Shown: one piece after another, positions 15,201 to 25,160 of the stretch
How positions within the stretch are numbered: the first letter of the stretch is position 1
How the letters are laid out: each line of letters starts with the position of its first letter
Source of the DNA: Nautilus pompilius
Taxonomy: Eukaryota > Mollusca > Cephalopoda > Nautilida > Nautilidae
Assembly: GCA_018389105.1 (NCBI GenBank)
Contig: JACATO010000092.1
Location: forward strand, 868,001-932,000
Direction of reading: 5' to 3'
DNA length: 64,000 bases
Notes under the pieces: model-generated
The model's input: only the letters and a program-made list of their open reading frames with translations
Told to the model about the DNA's origin: nothing
Databases searched by the model: none
Position numbers and translations under genes: made by a program

Positions 15201-18200
15201 CTTTCCTGAAACTAATTACATAGATAACTTATAACAAAATAATTTTAGTAAATTGTTTTTTAATATTAAATTTCCACTGAATGAGAAATATTTTTCAAAT
15301 AATTTTGAACTCTAGCTTCGTGAGGAAAGTTTGGGGTTTCAAAATACTAAAATTAAACTTTTCTTTTTTAGTTAAGGATATAAAAACTAAAGTAAAATAG
15401 GAATGAGAGAAAACGTATAATATAAGTTTTGTGTGATGCAAAGCTGAGAAATATCTTTTAATTTAATACTTTTTTAAATGAGTGTAAAAGTAAATGAAAG
15501 ATCAACAACATTCTATATTTTTTTCCATTAAGGAATGGAAAGTTTTTGATTTACCAGAATTTCATTAAGTCCTGTCAGACATTACTGCTGCTTTGTACAG
15601 TAGCTTGACAGTTATTTTTATAGATAGTTTATAATTTACTGGTCATATTGCCATTTCAGCTAACAGAGAAACAGTTTTTGTGGACAGCTCTGAGTGCCAA
15701 GGCCCGGCTAAAACAATGGCATGATATTGACGGGCTACTGACTAAGAAGGTGACTCTGGCTGCTTTGTTTGGTCAACATGAGAGCAGTGTGTTTAAATAT
15801 GGTCTCTTCCCCTCAACCCATGTGTAGCTACTTAGCAAAGATTCTGGAAAACAGTACATACCTTGTGGAAATTTCTTGTTAGACTAGTGGTTGGTTCCCA
15901 AACTTTAACATCCTGTGAATTCCTTTTGTGAACCCTCATCCTAAAAATCTTTTCCAGGGTATAGATTATAAAAGCAGTGATCTTGGAAATATAAAATTTG
16001 TTTTTCTTATGACACTTTTATTACATTATGAAAACAGCAACACACTTTGAAGGCTTCTCTTTTGTAACCCAATCACTTTGGTTAATCCTAAACTTGTAGT
16101 TAAACTGGAAGTTTCAGTGTACTCAGTTTGATGGATGTGGTTGCTTTGATTGGATTAGCTCTTGGAAATCTGGAACCACCGAAGAAAGATAAAGTTTTGT
16201 GTCTGGTTCGACATTGAGATTGAGTCCCCTTCTGTACTTGGTTTTACTTTCTCGCATACATCATTGAAAACAGTAACAAAACTGGAGTTTCTTTTTCTGC
16301 CAAAAGAGGGCACTCCTTTCTTAAACTTAGACAAAAGTTGATCAATGTCAGACTTCTGAAGCTCCTTTTTGATTCAGCCATTATGGAATTTTTCACAAGA
16401 ACTCCCTGAAACATTTATCTAACCACAATTAAACACATTCTTGGAGTATGCAACCCTTGATTTCAAAAGGCTGTTGCTTGTTTGAAGTTTGTTCAAGATT
16501 TATTAAGAATGCTTAAAAGTATATGCAGTTTAGACTACAAAGAATGCTATTGCCATTTATCCAGAGATCTGAATGATTGATGTATTCAAAACGTTTTTCA
16601 GGTATATAGTAAAAGAAAAACCAAAACTTATAAAAACAAATTCTCTGATATGAAAAGCAAATCTTGTTGTATTCATAGTCATCTGTTCAAAATTATATCT
16701 CTAATATACGTGTATTTATTGCTATAATTATAATTGAGCAAACGACTTTACTAGCTATCACATGTTCATCAACTTGAAGTGCTTGCTTAGTTTAGCAGGT
16801 GAAGCTTGCCAGTGATTTTATGTAACTTTGAAACCTACTGAGAATTAAAAAAAAAAACAAAAAATCCTTTTCACTACCTTATAGATATTTTCATGTTTGA
16901 TTAAATAATAACGAAGATTAATTCTAGTTATCTCTTGAAAACTTAATGGCTAATTATTTAAATACATAACCTAAGCCACTTTGAACTAATTTAAAAGATT
17001 TCTCCCTTATCAGGCATTGTATTTTCTCTGCATCATTAATAAATAGGGAATTCTCTTGATGGAGAAACCTTTTGTATTGTATCCACTGATGTAGCTCTCA
17101 TAGAAATTGAATCTTTCTGTAATAAATCATCAAGTACTAGAATAAGGTTTATTTTTATAACCTGAAAATAGTGTCTTTAAGAAATAGGTAAACAATTCTT
17201 GTTTTTGGGAATTATTTTTCTCTCCATCAGGGGTATTATGCATGAATTTTAACTCTACAAATAATTCTATTCTGCAAATGTTGCTTTCAAAAACAATAAA
17301 GACCCATACTTTTTTTTAAAACAGGGATGGTTTGGAAGTACAAAACTGAAAGCTGCTATAGGTTTTGATAAAGTTGCTGAAGTGTTACACAAGTCTGGTG
17401 CACCTTCAAATGTATGTACATTTTGGTTTACCATAGCTATTTTTCTCTTTATTTAACCTAAAATATTCTTAAAGCAGAGAAAAGATTTTATTTAATGCTA
17501 AATAAAATGTTTCCACTTTCATAGTATAGCATTGTTGAAATTTTTATTCATTATCAGTTTTCAGGTTCTAGGCACTCTTGGTTGACATCCAATGACTATT
17601 GCCTCATCGTTTGAACAGCATTTCTGGTGGAAATACATATTCTTTCATTACTTTTACATATCCTTTTGTTCAGAACACTTAAAATTGTCTTAGGTATTTT
17701 TATACACTGGCTTGATAGTGGGTACACTTCTAGCAGGTGCCACAGTGGCCAAGGCTGCTTTAAGACATCAGTCATTTTGAGTTTATTAGCAATGGAAAAA
17801 GGTGAAGAAAATGTCTGCTGCAAGAGGTAATTGTGCATGCAAATACATAGTGATAGAAAAAGTTGGAAGGTGGTTACACATGATAGTAAAGTCCAACCAC
17901 CAAACAGAGACATTCATTGCAGGAAAATTCAGACCAATTTCCAACTGAACCCTGTGTAAACCAGTGATTATAGTTAACAACATAAAAAGTCTCATATGGT
18001 GTAGGGAGCACAGAAATTGGATTGAGAACTGGCAGGGTGATGTGGTCTGATGAGTCAAGCTTCACCCATTTTTATAAAGATGGAAGAAAACCACTAATTA
18101 CTTGACTTCTCTTGTGTGGTCCCAACTGTTTAGGCCTTTGGTTGTGGAGTTATGGTTATAGGGCAAGTTTTGCTGTCATAATACCTTGGGTTCTGTCCCT

Positions 18201-20592
18201 TTAGAAGGCAGAATGAATGCTAAAGCTTTCTTCAGCATCATTTCCAATCAACTTTATCCAGTGATGTCCCCACAAATCATCATAGTTTGAAGTGCATGCC
18301 AGAGATTTCAGACATCTCCAATGGCCAGCATGATCTCTGGATCTCAATCCAATTGAACATCTTTGGGATGAAAAATGCATTTTCTATCATGATCTTCTAC
18401 TTATCTCACTCCATACATTGCATACAATATTAATAATTGAATGGAGAAATATCCCTCTGGACACCTTCCAGAACCTTGTTGATTTTATGCCATCTCATGG
18501 CTATTATTCAGTCAAAAAGTGACCAGACCTGTTATTAGGTATAGATTTAAAGGGCCAGCCAGAGTAATTTCATGTCTATCTTGGTATCTATTTGTTTGTT
18601 GTAATAGTGGATTTTATTTTGTAGTCTAGGTGCTTTGCACTCGAGTAATTACTATCTCTATTTCAATTTTTAAAATATTGTTTAACTTTTTATCCAGGTT
18701 CAGAGCCACTACCTGTTGATGGTGGTTGACAACGAAAAACGACTGACCCTAGCAAAGAAACTGAAGTGCCATGAGGTGGTAATAAAGGTGAAAAATATTA
18801 ATTTTTAAAAAATGTGATCTAAACTCCAGTTTTATTATCATATTTTCATGCATATATTGTATGGGTTATACTAGATTTTACACACCCTGCAACTCCACCT
18901 GTAGGGTATCTCAGATCTCTTTTACACAATCTCTAGTCATTTGTTGTTGCCACATGAGTCTTGTTAGTTTAAACTAAACAAACTGATCGATCAGTGACCT
19001 TCTGTAATGCTTTTACACAAAATTAACACTACTTAAATATACATATTAAAACAAAGCTTAATAATGTTTATTCATCAAGATCTGCTAGTTTTTGATGAGG
19101 TATCAAGCAGGATTAGTGGGGGTACAGTAGGTGGGCTACTTTTTTTTAAATACAGGATTAGTGATTTTATGCAGGGTATATATGAAAATATGGTAACCCT
19201 TATGAACAACAGTATAATTTAGCTGTTAGTTATTATTATTATAGAAAAACTCTCCTACTTTTCAGACTCTTGTTGCAATGAAGGATCGAAATGAATTAGA
19301 AGCTTATGTGTCAAAACTTCCTGTTGGCAGTGTAGAACACAGGTGTGCTCACGATGCTCTGACAGCATCGGTAAGTTAAACATTGCTGACAGTGGTTCCA
19401 ATCTGTTGAAATTCCAACTGCATTACAAATGTCTTTGGTCTTTTAATAGTTTCTTCTCGCTTCAAATACCTAATCCATTTCCCTTACCTAACTGACAGGT
19501 ACATCCTGAGTATTTCAGGTTTATTTGCACTTTATGCTTTTTTATTGTTAGTTTTTAGAACGTTTAACGAAAAAAGATCTATTAAAAATAGAGATTCCAA
19601 GGACATTTGTAATGAAGCCCCATTGTTTCTGTATGTGGCGACTAATTTATTATCAAAATATTGTGGAAATTTTAGTTTTTTTCAACCTGACCAAATAATA
19701 TTAAATTCAAGACTGAAAACTAAGCAGTATGGAAAAAGTTAACTCTGTCAGCCTCTTTAAATAGCTAAAAAAAAAAGCAAAACAAAAAACCTGAGTGAAC
19801 TTAACTCTGCCAATAAATAATAGATGGATCAGATAATACGATGCTCTGCTGCCAAAACTTAGTAATTTATACATTTTTCAATTTCAAACTGTGACATAGA
19901 TCTGATTTTTAGATCATGATTTTTACTTTTGCAAAGCAGTCTGCATTTAGATGGGAATATTACAAACTTCATTCCTGTAATAATGAAAGTGGTATTGTTG
20001 GTAATTGCAGTTAGCTGTAGACAGGTACCCTTTGAGGTGAGGCACAATCCAATTTTTTTTTCCAATTGTGGATTGATAGGAAAAATCTGCACCCAAATTT
20101 AAAATTGGAAAGAAATTATTTTTCTAAGTTAATGTCCTAAGCTTTTCTTTTAATCTTATGAAAATTTTTAAAGTATTTTCAATTCTTTTACAATAATGTA
20201 ACTTCAGAGTCACTTTTGTTTGTAAGGACTATTATTATTATTGGCAGTATTTACACAAATCATTGAGTTTTTTCTAGCATCACAATTTTTATTGCTACAT
20301 TTCAGAATTTATTCTCTTGCCATCTTTGGAAACATTTTTAGTATCCATTGAGAATAAAAATAGTCCATTCTTAATTAGGTTACAATTCCTGTCAAACTAA
20401 AACTTATACAGATTTGGTCTTGTTTTTTTCCTCCAATTTAGATTGGATGTATTCTTGGCTGGCATTTTTAATGTTGGCTTTCAGTATACAAATTTTCTAG
20501 TAATGCTAAATTGGCCAATTATCAAAGTTTTGTTTGCTTTTTTATTTATTAAATATCTTCTTTTTTTCCAGACAATAAAGTGGAAGGCTTGA
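275..20592 (+). CDS. VIPAS39: VIPAS39 (SPE-39/VIPAR), 5'-truncated by window edge, 15 coding exons
   Basis: Exons: 275-361, 519-604, 1279-1335, 2721-2813, 5106-5242, 5884-5911, 7233-7306, 9447-9534, 12435-12569, 13314-13355, 15660-15749, 17325-17411, 18698-18787, 19266-19370, 20572-20592 (stop TGA). All junctions are GT-AG and the frame closes over 405 codons; human VIPAS39 is 493 aa, so roughly the first 90 residues lie upstream. Diagnostic blocks in order: DKLALLDKAVESHDGN (about residues 90-105), AVLFLKQTLS, NMSVITSLYYCCLYHYTEDE, WTALSAKARLKQWHDIDGL, GWFGSTKLKAAIGFDKV, KKLKCHEVVIK, and the terminal TIKWKA, which corresponds to IRWKN in human. The family carries a Vps16 C-terminal type alpha-solenoid and works with VPS33B (CHEVI complex) in late-endosome/lysosome and lysosome-related organelle trafficking. 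Odd points: a 28-nt microexon (5884-5911) after a weak GTAGAA donor. Its introns carry many transposons, listed separately; I see no lesion in the exons. Confidence 0.93.
2130..2300 (-). repeat. tRNA-derived SINE, degenerate copy
   Basis: Read on the - strand from 2300 the sequence begins with a tRNA-like head containing GATGCAGTGGTCTAGCGG (A-box-like), then TGGACTGCTAAGGC. The same head recurs at about 47,290 (- strand), so this is a dispersed repeat inside VIPAS39 intron 3. I cannot define the 3' end precisely. Confidence 0.5.
3738..4649 (-). mobile_element. Tigger/pogo-type DNA transposon, decayed, 912 bp
   Basis: The ends are TA-flanked inverted repeats: CAGGGATGCCTG on the left and CAGGGGGTCCCCGCTGTG read inward on the right, with TA at 3736-3737 and 4650-4651. 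On the - strand an ORF (about 4270-4473) contains a CENP-B/pogo-like N-terminal region with a PTRKRQ basic block followed by VKLDIVKNVIRAV. The reading frame is short and broken, so it is non-autonomous. It lies in VIPAS39 intron 4. Confidence 0.65.
4751..4770. repeat. (CT)n microsatellite
   Basis: A short run of about ten CT units lies just downstream of the Tigger element in VIPAS39 intron 4. Confidence 0.8.
7970..9051 (+). mobile_element. Mariner element (HSMAR/SETMAR-type), inactive, 1082 bp
   Basis: The terminal inverted repeats match well: left TTAGGTCATTACAAAAGT, right (reverse complement) TTAGGCTGTTACAAAGGT, bounded by TA at 7968-7969 and 9052-9053. The + strand body encodes mariner transposase in pieces: PKPSLHPKKVMVTLWWTSIG near 8500-8560, LLHDNARPHVAKLTLQELN near 8700-8760, and SPDL-type and CVDCNG-type tail segments by 8960, interrupted by frameshifts and stops. 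It sits in VIPAS39 intron 7 and appears old and inactive. Confidence 0.88.
8130..9020 (+). pseudogene. Mariner transposase pseudogene
   Basis: Remnant of the single mariner ORF inside the element above. The catalytic-core neighbourhood is still visible as HDNARPH, and the longest open pieces are 60-74 codons in two frames (8451-8675, 8638-8835, 8832-9020). Several frameshifts prevent a full product. Confidence 0.8.
10600..11230 (+). mobile_element. Degenerate Tc1-like transposon fragment
   Basis: The + strand near 10,860-11,160 shows transposase vestiges across frames: GDFINIDGILKK, then QDNDLKLC, AYFSREELREVWSPQSP and a block with WDKL. This is the order expected around the second and third acidic residues of Tc1 transposase. 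Stops and frameshifts are frequent and no ends were found. It lies in VIPAS39 intron 8. Confidence 0.55.
13395..13590 (-). repeat. tRNA-derived SINE copy
   Basis: Read from 13590 on the - strand: an A-box-like AATGGCTGAGCATG, then GTGTTTGATTCC (B-box-like, compare GGTTCGATTCC) about 45 nt later, then a body with GTTTTCTCCCA. The spacing of the two boxes supports a tRNA-derived head. It lies in VIPAS39 intron 10. Confidence 0.55.
13842..14120. mobile_element. hAT-type MITE, 279 bp, with 8-bp target duplication
   Basis: The ends are CAGGGGCGGACTGAG and its near-perfect inverted copy CTCAGTCTGCCCCTG. They are flanked by the identical octamer TTTGTTAG at 13834-13841 and 14121-14128. The inner part repeats GCCCGAGGGCC-like stretches in inverted orientation and has no coding capacity. 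An 8-bp duplication with CAGGG ends is the hAT hallmark. The intact duplication suggests a rather recent insertion into VIPAS39 intron 10. Confidence 0.92.
14129..15659. other. VIPAS39 intron 10 remainder, no recognised element
   Basis: A+T-rich intron sequence with homopolymer runs (A-rich tract near 14,735-14,760). I see no transposon ends and no coding block beyond chance ORFs. Confidence 0.5.
15750..17324. other. VIPAS39 intron 11, no recognised element
   Basis: Intron sequence without a repeat or gene that I can identify. The stretch 15,890-16,400 is less A+T-rich and may be an old repeat, but no ends or coding motifs were seen. Confidence 0.45.
17870..18545 (+). mobile_element. Degenerate Tc1-like transposon
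   Basis: The + strand translation in shifting frames ends with a typical Tc1 tail: LDLNPIEHLWDE-like text near 18,335-18,375, then HSIHCIQY, EWRNIPLDTFQNLVD-like text near 18,440-18,485, and IQSKSDQTCY at about 18,510-18,540. Many stops are present. The overlapping short ORFs on both strands (17,596-18,065) are shadows of this decayed element, which lies in VIPAS39 intron 12. Confidence 0.7.
19371..20571. other. VIPAS39 last intron, nothing recognised
   Basis: A+T-rich intron between the penultimate exon and the 21-nt terminal coding exon. No repeat ends or coding motif seen. Confidence 0.5.
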
Positions 20593-22036
20593 AATGTCTG
20601 ATACAGCAACAAATCAAAGAGAAAAGACTAATAAAAGGTGTAGTGGATTAATTTGAGCTCCGAGGTTCAGAAAGTGAAGCAAGCAATTATAGCATAATAG
20701 AAAGCAGACTATTTCATTTTCTTGCTGATGAATAATTCTCCCATACTGGAAAGAATGTCAACATCTCCTTTCTGGTTGACAGTGTTAACTGATTTATCAG
20801 GATGACAGTTACTATGCTACTAGACATCTTATTATAACTTCATATAGTATCCTTAATTTGGATGAAAACCTCCAAAAAAAAAGAGGAAAATGGAGCATGC
20901 ATATAATAAATATGCATGTTTGAGACAGATTACCTATATAATGTTGAAGACATGCTTTCTATGTTGTTGGTGCTAATGTATCAAAACACAAGCTGTTTCC
21001 AGCAGTCAGTACATTTATTGCTGTATTTATTCATCTATTCTTTCCAAAGTGCTTTGTATGAACAAGCTCAGGAGAATATGATATATATTTTGTTGATGTG
21101 TGCAAATGAAACCAGCTTAGTGATTAGATCAAATGTAAGAAACTCTGCAAAGTGATATTAACTCCATATCTATAGTACTTTTTGTTTGTTTTACATTTTA
21201 AATTCATTCTTCTCTGACAACTTGTTGACCAAGTAGTCATTTTCACTCTTTCAAGAGAAAATGTTTTCCAGATTGAGCCTTTATTTTAATTTATTTCAGA
21301 TTTGCAGAACCTGTAGCAATTTTTGTCCTCTTTGCACAACTCACTTTTGTGTATGTGATAAATGTTTGCTAGGAACTGACAACTGTTTTTAATTAGTAAC
21401 TCTGCTAAGATAGATACGCTTTAATGAGAGGGTTTGTTAACATGTCTTCCTTGAACAACTACATCAAATTTATCTTTCTGATATGTTCTTTTTCTCCTTG
21501 TATCTTTCAAAAAAATCTCTGGAGGGGGGTCTCTAACTCTGACGATAACATGTGATCAATTTTTTTTCTTAGGTGGCTAGTTCAAATCTTTATCAAACAA
21601 GGGAGACAACTCGCTATGCCTCAAAATTGGCAGGCATAAATGTCAGCTAGTTATTTGGATGAATGCAAATTTTTTAAGCTTGTTTCTTTTTACAGTGAAA
21701 TTCTGTACAAAATCCTGCTGAGCCTTATATAATTATATTAAGGAAATCAGTCAGGTCTAAAACTATTTTAAAATCAGAACAGTTCAAAGAGATTTCAAAT
21801 CCTGTACATGGTCACAAAAAAATGTATAAATAAAATGTGAACTTTGTGTTTTTTAGAATTCCTATGTAAATGAATGTGTCAAATCTCAACTTTGAATGCT
21901 AGTTCTGTCATGATACATCTTAGATGCTTCATTTAACCAGAGACCACAACACAAATCTAACATTCTTTTCTACAGTTTCTCTATGGTAGACAAATGAACT
22001 GTAAAATTATTTTAAAGAAACTTTTTTTCCAATAAA
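20593..22036 (+). other. VIPAS39 3' UTR/downstream region with candidate poly(A) signals
   Basis: AATAAA hexamers on the + strand occur at 20905-20910, 21829-21834 and 22031-22036. The first is about 310 nt past the stop and would give a short 3' UTR; the others could be alternative ends. A short + strand open stretch behind a good acceptor at 21,573 is discussed in the findings. Confidence 0.5.
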
Positions 22037-22379
22037 AATAATTGAATGAATAATTCTCTACCAGTATACAAACAAAAATGAAAGGCACCACCTTTTACAT
22101 GTACATAAAAATGTAAGTTTTTCTCATCACTGAGACATCTATTGTTAATGCAGTTCTCAAGTTCTCAGTAAGTGTAAAGGGATGAAAAAATTAGTTTTTC
22201 TCCTCACCATCACTCACGCTATCAATTTTTTTTTGTTTAAAGAGCAGAAAAAATTTACCAAAAGATAAAAGCTATTAAGCACTGGCATATTTAAAAATAG
22301 TCAAGTGAACACTAACCAAAACAAACCCATTGTTTAGAAATCTTGACTCTTGAATATCAAGTAACAGCCTACAACAAAG

Positions 22380-24420
22380 ATATGTTAATAATTGACACAT
22401 GGAGTGAGAGAACATTATATCAGAAATAGAAAACTAGAAAATGTCATGAGTGAAACATTCTTGGGAAGTAAAGTAAAGTGGACAGGAGCTTGGAGTTAAC
22501 TGCAAGCAAAATAATTTCATATACTCTGGGAGGAAGTACATGAGCATGAAGTTGGTTTAATGCTTGACAAGGAGACATTTAAAAACCTACTGGGTTACTA
22601 GCCAAGATCCAGGGAACGATATTAAACTTATCCATTATTTAAATCTATGTGCTTACAGCAATGAAAAATTGGACACAAGTTGGAAGGTAGGTTGGCAGCA
22701 CAGTTGGACTACATAGGCTTGGTGATAAGAACACGAGAAGTATGGAATTGTGTAAACTAAATATGCAAGTGATCACATTGAAGCGTTTACCTCCAATCAG
22801 ATTGACTACATCAACAAAAGATTCAGAAAGGTTATCCAGTAATTAAGTCTTCCTGGTAAGAATGGAAGTCACCATACTACTTGTAAGCAGAATGTGTCAA
22901 ATTTAAGAAAAGAAAATAACACCACCTAGGATCCAAATGCAACTCAGAGGATCCAAACATCCAGAGGGAGTATGTAGTGAAAGTGCAACAAATATTATAA
23001 TCCACTGGAAGATGAGAGAGATGAAGAATGAAAATTTTCGAGATGCACTAATTGTGTGTGTGTGTGTGGAAGAGACAAACAAAAGTGGATAACTACAGAA
23101 ATCTTGAATCTCATGAACAAGACAACAAGTGAAACAATCTGATTCCAACAGAAAGAGAGAGTTTGTTAAAAAAATGCAGTGAGACTAAGGGAAAATGTCT
23201 AAACAAATAACCGTGAAGAGTTTGAAAGCCCTGAGAATTAGCGCTCACTTGTAAGGAGATAACAATAAAAGGCTGAAACCATGACAATCGAAAGAGCAAG
23301 GAAGGACTAAAAATATTAAAATGTGAAATAGCACAGCAGAAAAATGAGAGGGTTGCAACAGAGACTACTGAATGAGAGCTCCATATCAAAGAGAATTCTT
23401 AATGACGAGGATAAATGAGAATAAGAAAAGTAATAAGGAAGGAGATAACAGGATAGCAGTTTGGTTATATTGAAGGCAAAACCTAGAAATGTTACACCAA
23501 CAGCATGTTTGCTGAGAGATTGGCAATCATAGTTAAAAACTATGTTAGAAGAACTTGATATTGATAAGAATGATCTTTTACTAGTGAGAAACTTGGCCTG
23601 GGATCAGAATTGATGGAGAAATCAGGAAATGGGTTTATATCAAGACAGGTTGCACCCTATCAATGGATTTATTTGCAATTTACAGTGAGATGGTCTTGAA
23701 GAGTGTTAAAGCTTGGTAAGAACATCAACATCTGCTGTGATGGTGATGCAGCACTAATTGCTTATTCAAATGAGAAGCTACAAATAATATTAGTCAAAGT
23801 TGTGAATGAATGAATGAAAGTAAGAGGCCTCAACATCAATTGCAGAAAAACTGCTTCATCAGTGTCAACAGGTCAGTTTCAGATATCTTGGCAATACCAT
23901 TACATCAAAAGGCTGAAATGATTCAGAGATAAAAAAAATAGGAATGTCAATGAGGGCATTTCAAAAGTGAACAATGTTCTTACCAACAGAAAAATTCATA
24001 TGCAGAACAGACTGCTAGTTCTTTGATGCTGTTGTATGGTTGTAAGACACACTATAAGTAAACATACTTGCACAACTGGTGGCAGCTGAAATCTGATTTT
24101 TACATAGAATGTTGAGAATAGCGTGTGTGAAAAAGGATTAGATACTGCAAAGATCCAAAATCGCATGGGTTACTTATTAAAACAATTAGCTACAATTCTT
24201 TGGACATAGAATGAAGGGGAAAGGTATGGAGAGCAATATAACAAGAAGAAGGGTAGAGAGCAAGAGGCAGACAAAGAATGAAGTATACAGATAGACTAAG
24301 AAAGCTTTTGCACAATAAGGATGATCAGTTAAGGGTGACAGCTGACATGATGTGCTGGAGACCCATGATGGCCAAATATTCTTAAGTGGACATGACACTC
24401 TCAGAAGATGTATTAAAGTA
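22380..24420 (+). mobile_element. Decayed non-LTR retrotransposon (EEP endonuclease and RT tail)
   Basis: The + strand carries vestiges in the expected order. Near 22,395-22,490 there is an endonuclease start (THGVREHYIRNRKLENVMSE, corresponding to the usual TWNVRTLY region). Near 22,760-22,830 there is an endonuclease-end block with NQIDYINKRFRKVIQ. Near 23,870-24,420 there is the C-terminal RT region (FRYLGNTITSKG, KKEGREQEADKE-type basic repeat, and a DPWWPNIL tail). Most of the reverse transcriptase core between about 23,150 and 23,800 is unrecognisable. No intact ORF remains. It lies between VIPAS39 and SLX4IP. Confidence 0.65.
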
Positions 24421-24860
24421 AATTACTTAGGTTTTGTCAAAATAATTATTTTATACATATTATAATTATTGCTTAAATAAACTGCCTCACATCATGGTTA
24501 TTAGCATTTTAAATGCTAAATTCAAATACTCAGCTACGTTATTTTAAACTTTTCTGACAATCGTGCATGTGATGATAATATTACAGAAATTAATTTAAAT
24601 CTTTACTAGAAGATAAAGTGCATTCCCAGAATTTAGTTTCAATGTTTTGTGACAGAAAACCCTCTTATTCTTTCAGAACATCACAATCTCTTTTAAACAT
24701 CCTAGTCAATGAGACACCAAACAGCTAATAAATAATGACATACACTCTTACAGTTATTTGTTTGAAGGCTAATAGAAAAATAAGTTCCAAAAGAATTATA
24801 GCATTTTTTGGTTTTCGCAAAGATTAAACTACTATTTTTTGACAGGTGAACTTTTTTTTC

Positions 24861-24866
24861 TTTAAT
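24861..24866 (-). terminator. Candidate poly(A) signal (ATTAAA) for SLX4IP
   Basis: ATTAAA on the - strand, about 295 nt downstream of the SLX4IP stop codon. It is the best-placed hexamer I found there, but it is a common motif in such A+T-rich sequence. Confidence 0.3.
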
Positions 24867-25160
24867 ATATAAAAAGTAATCAGATCACAGCGCACATATT
24901 CCTCAATGCGTAAAAACAAAGTGGAATGTTTGAAGTGAGTCTCCAATAATATAATTATACAATAAAATCTCTGGAACGGAGCCACTGACAACCATCGTCT
25001 CAGTCTAAGCTGTGCATGGTTAGAAGAATCCAGGATGCACACCGGGAATATGGTTACCCATATAAAGTGGAGATTATTCTAATCATTGCAGTTTTTAGTA
25101 AATCATTTTCAGCAGGTTAGTGGTGGTCATATTCTCAAAAACAGATCCCCATATTATGAT

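Noticed and set aside
17596..18065. Overlapping ORFs of 105, 90 and 67 codons
   Set aside because: They are antisense or off-frame readings of a decayed Tc1 transposase, whose tail motifs lie on the + strand downstream.
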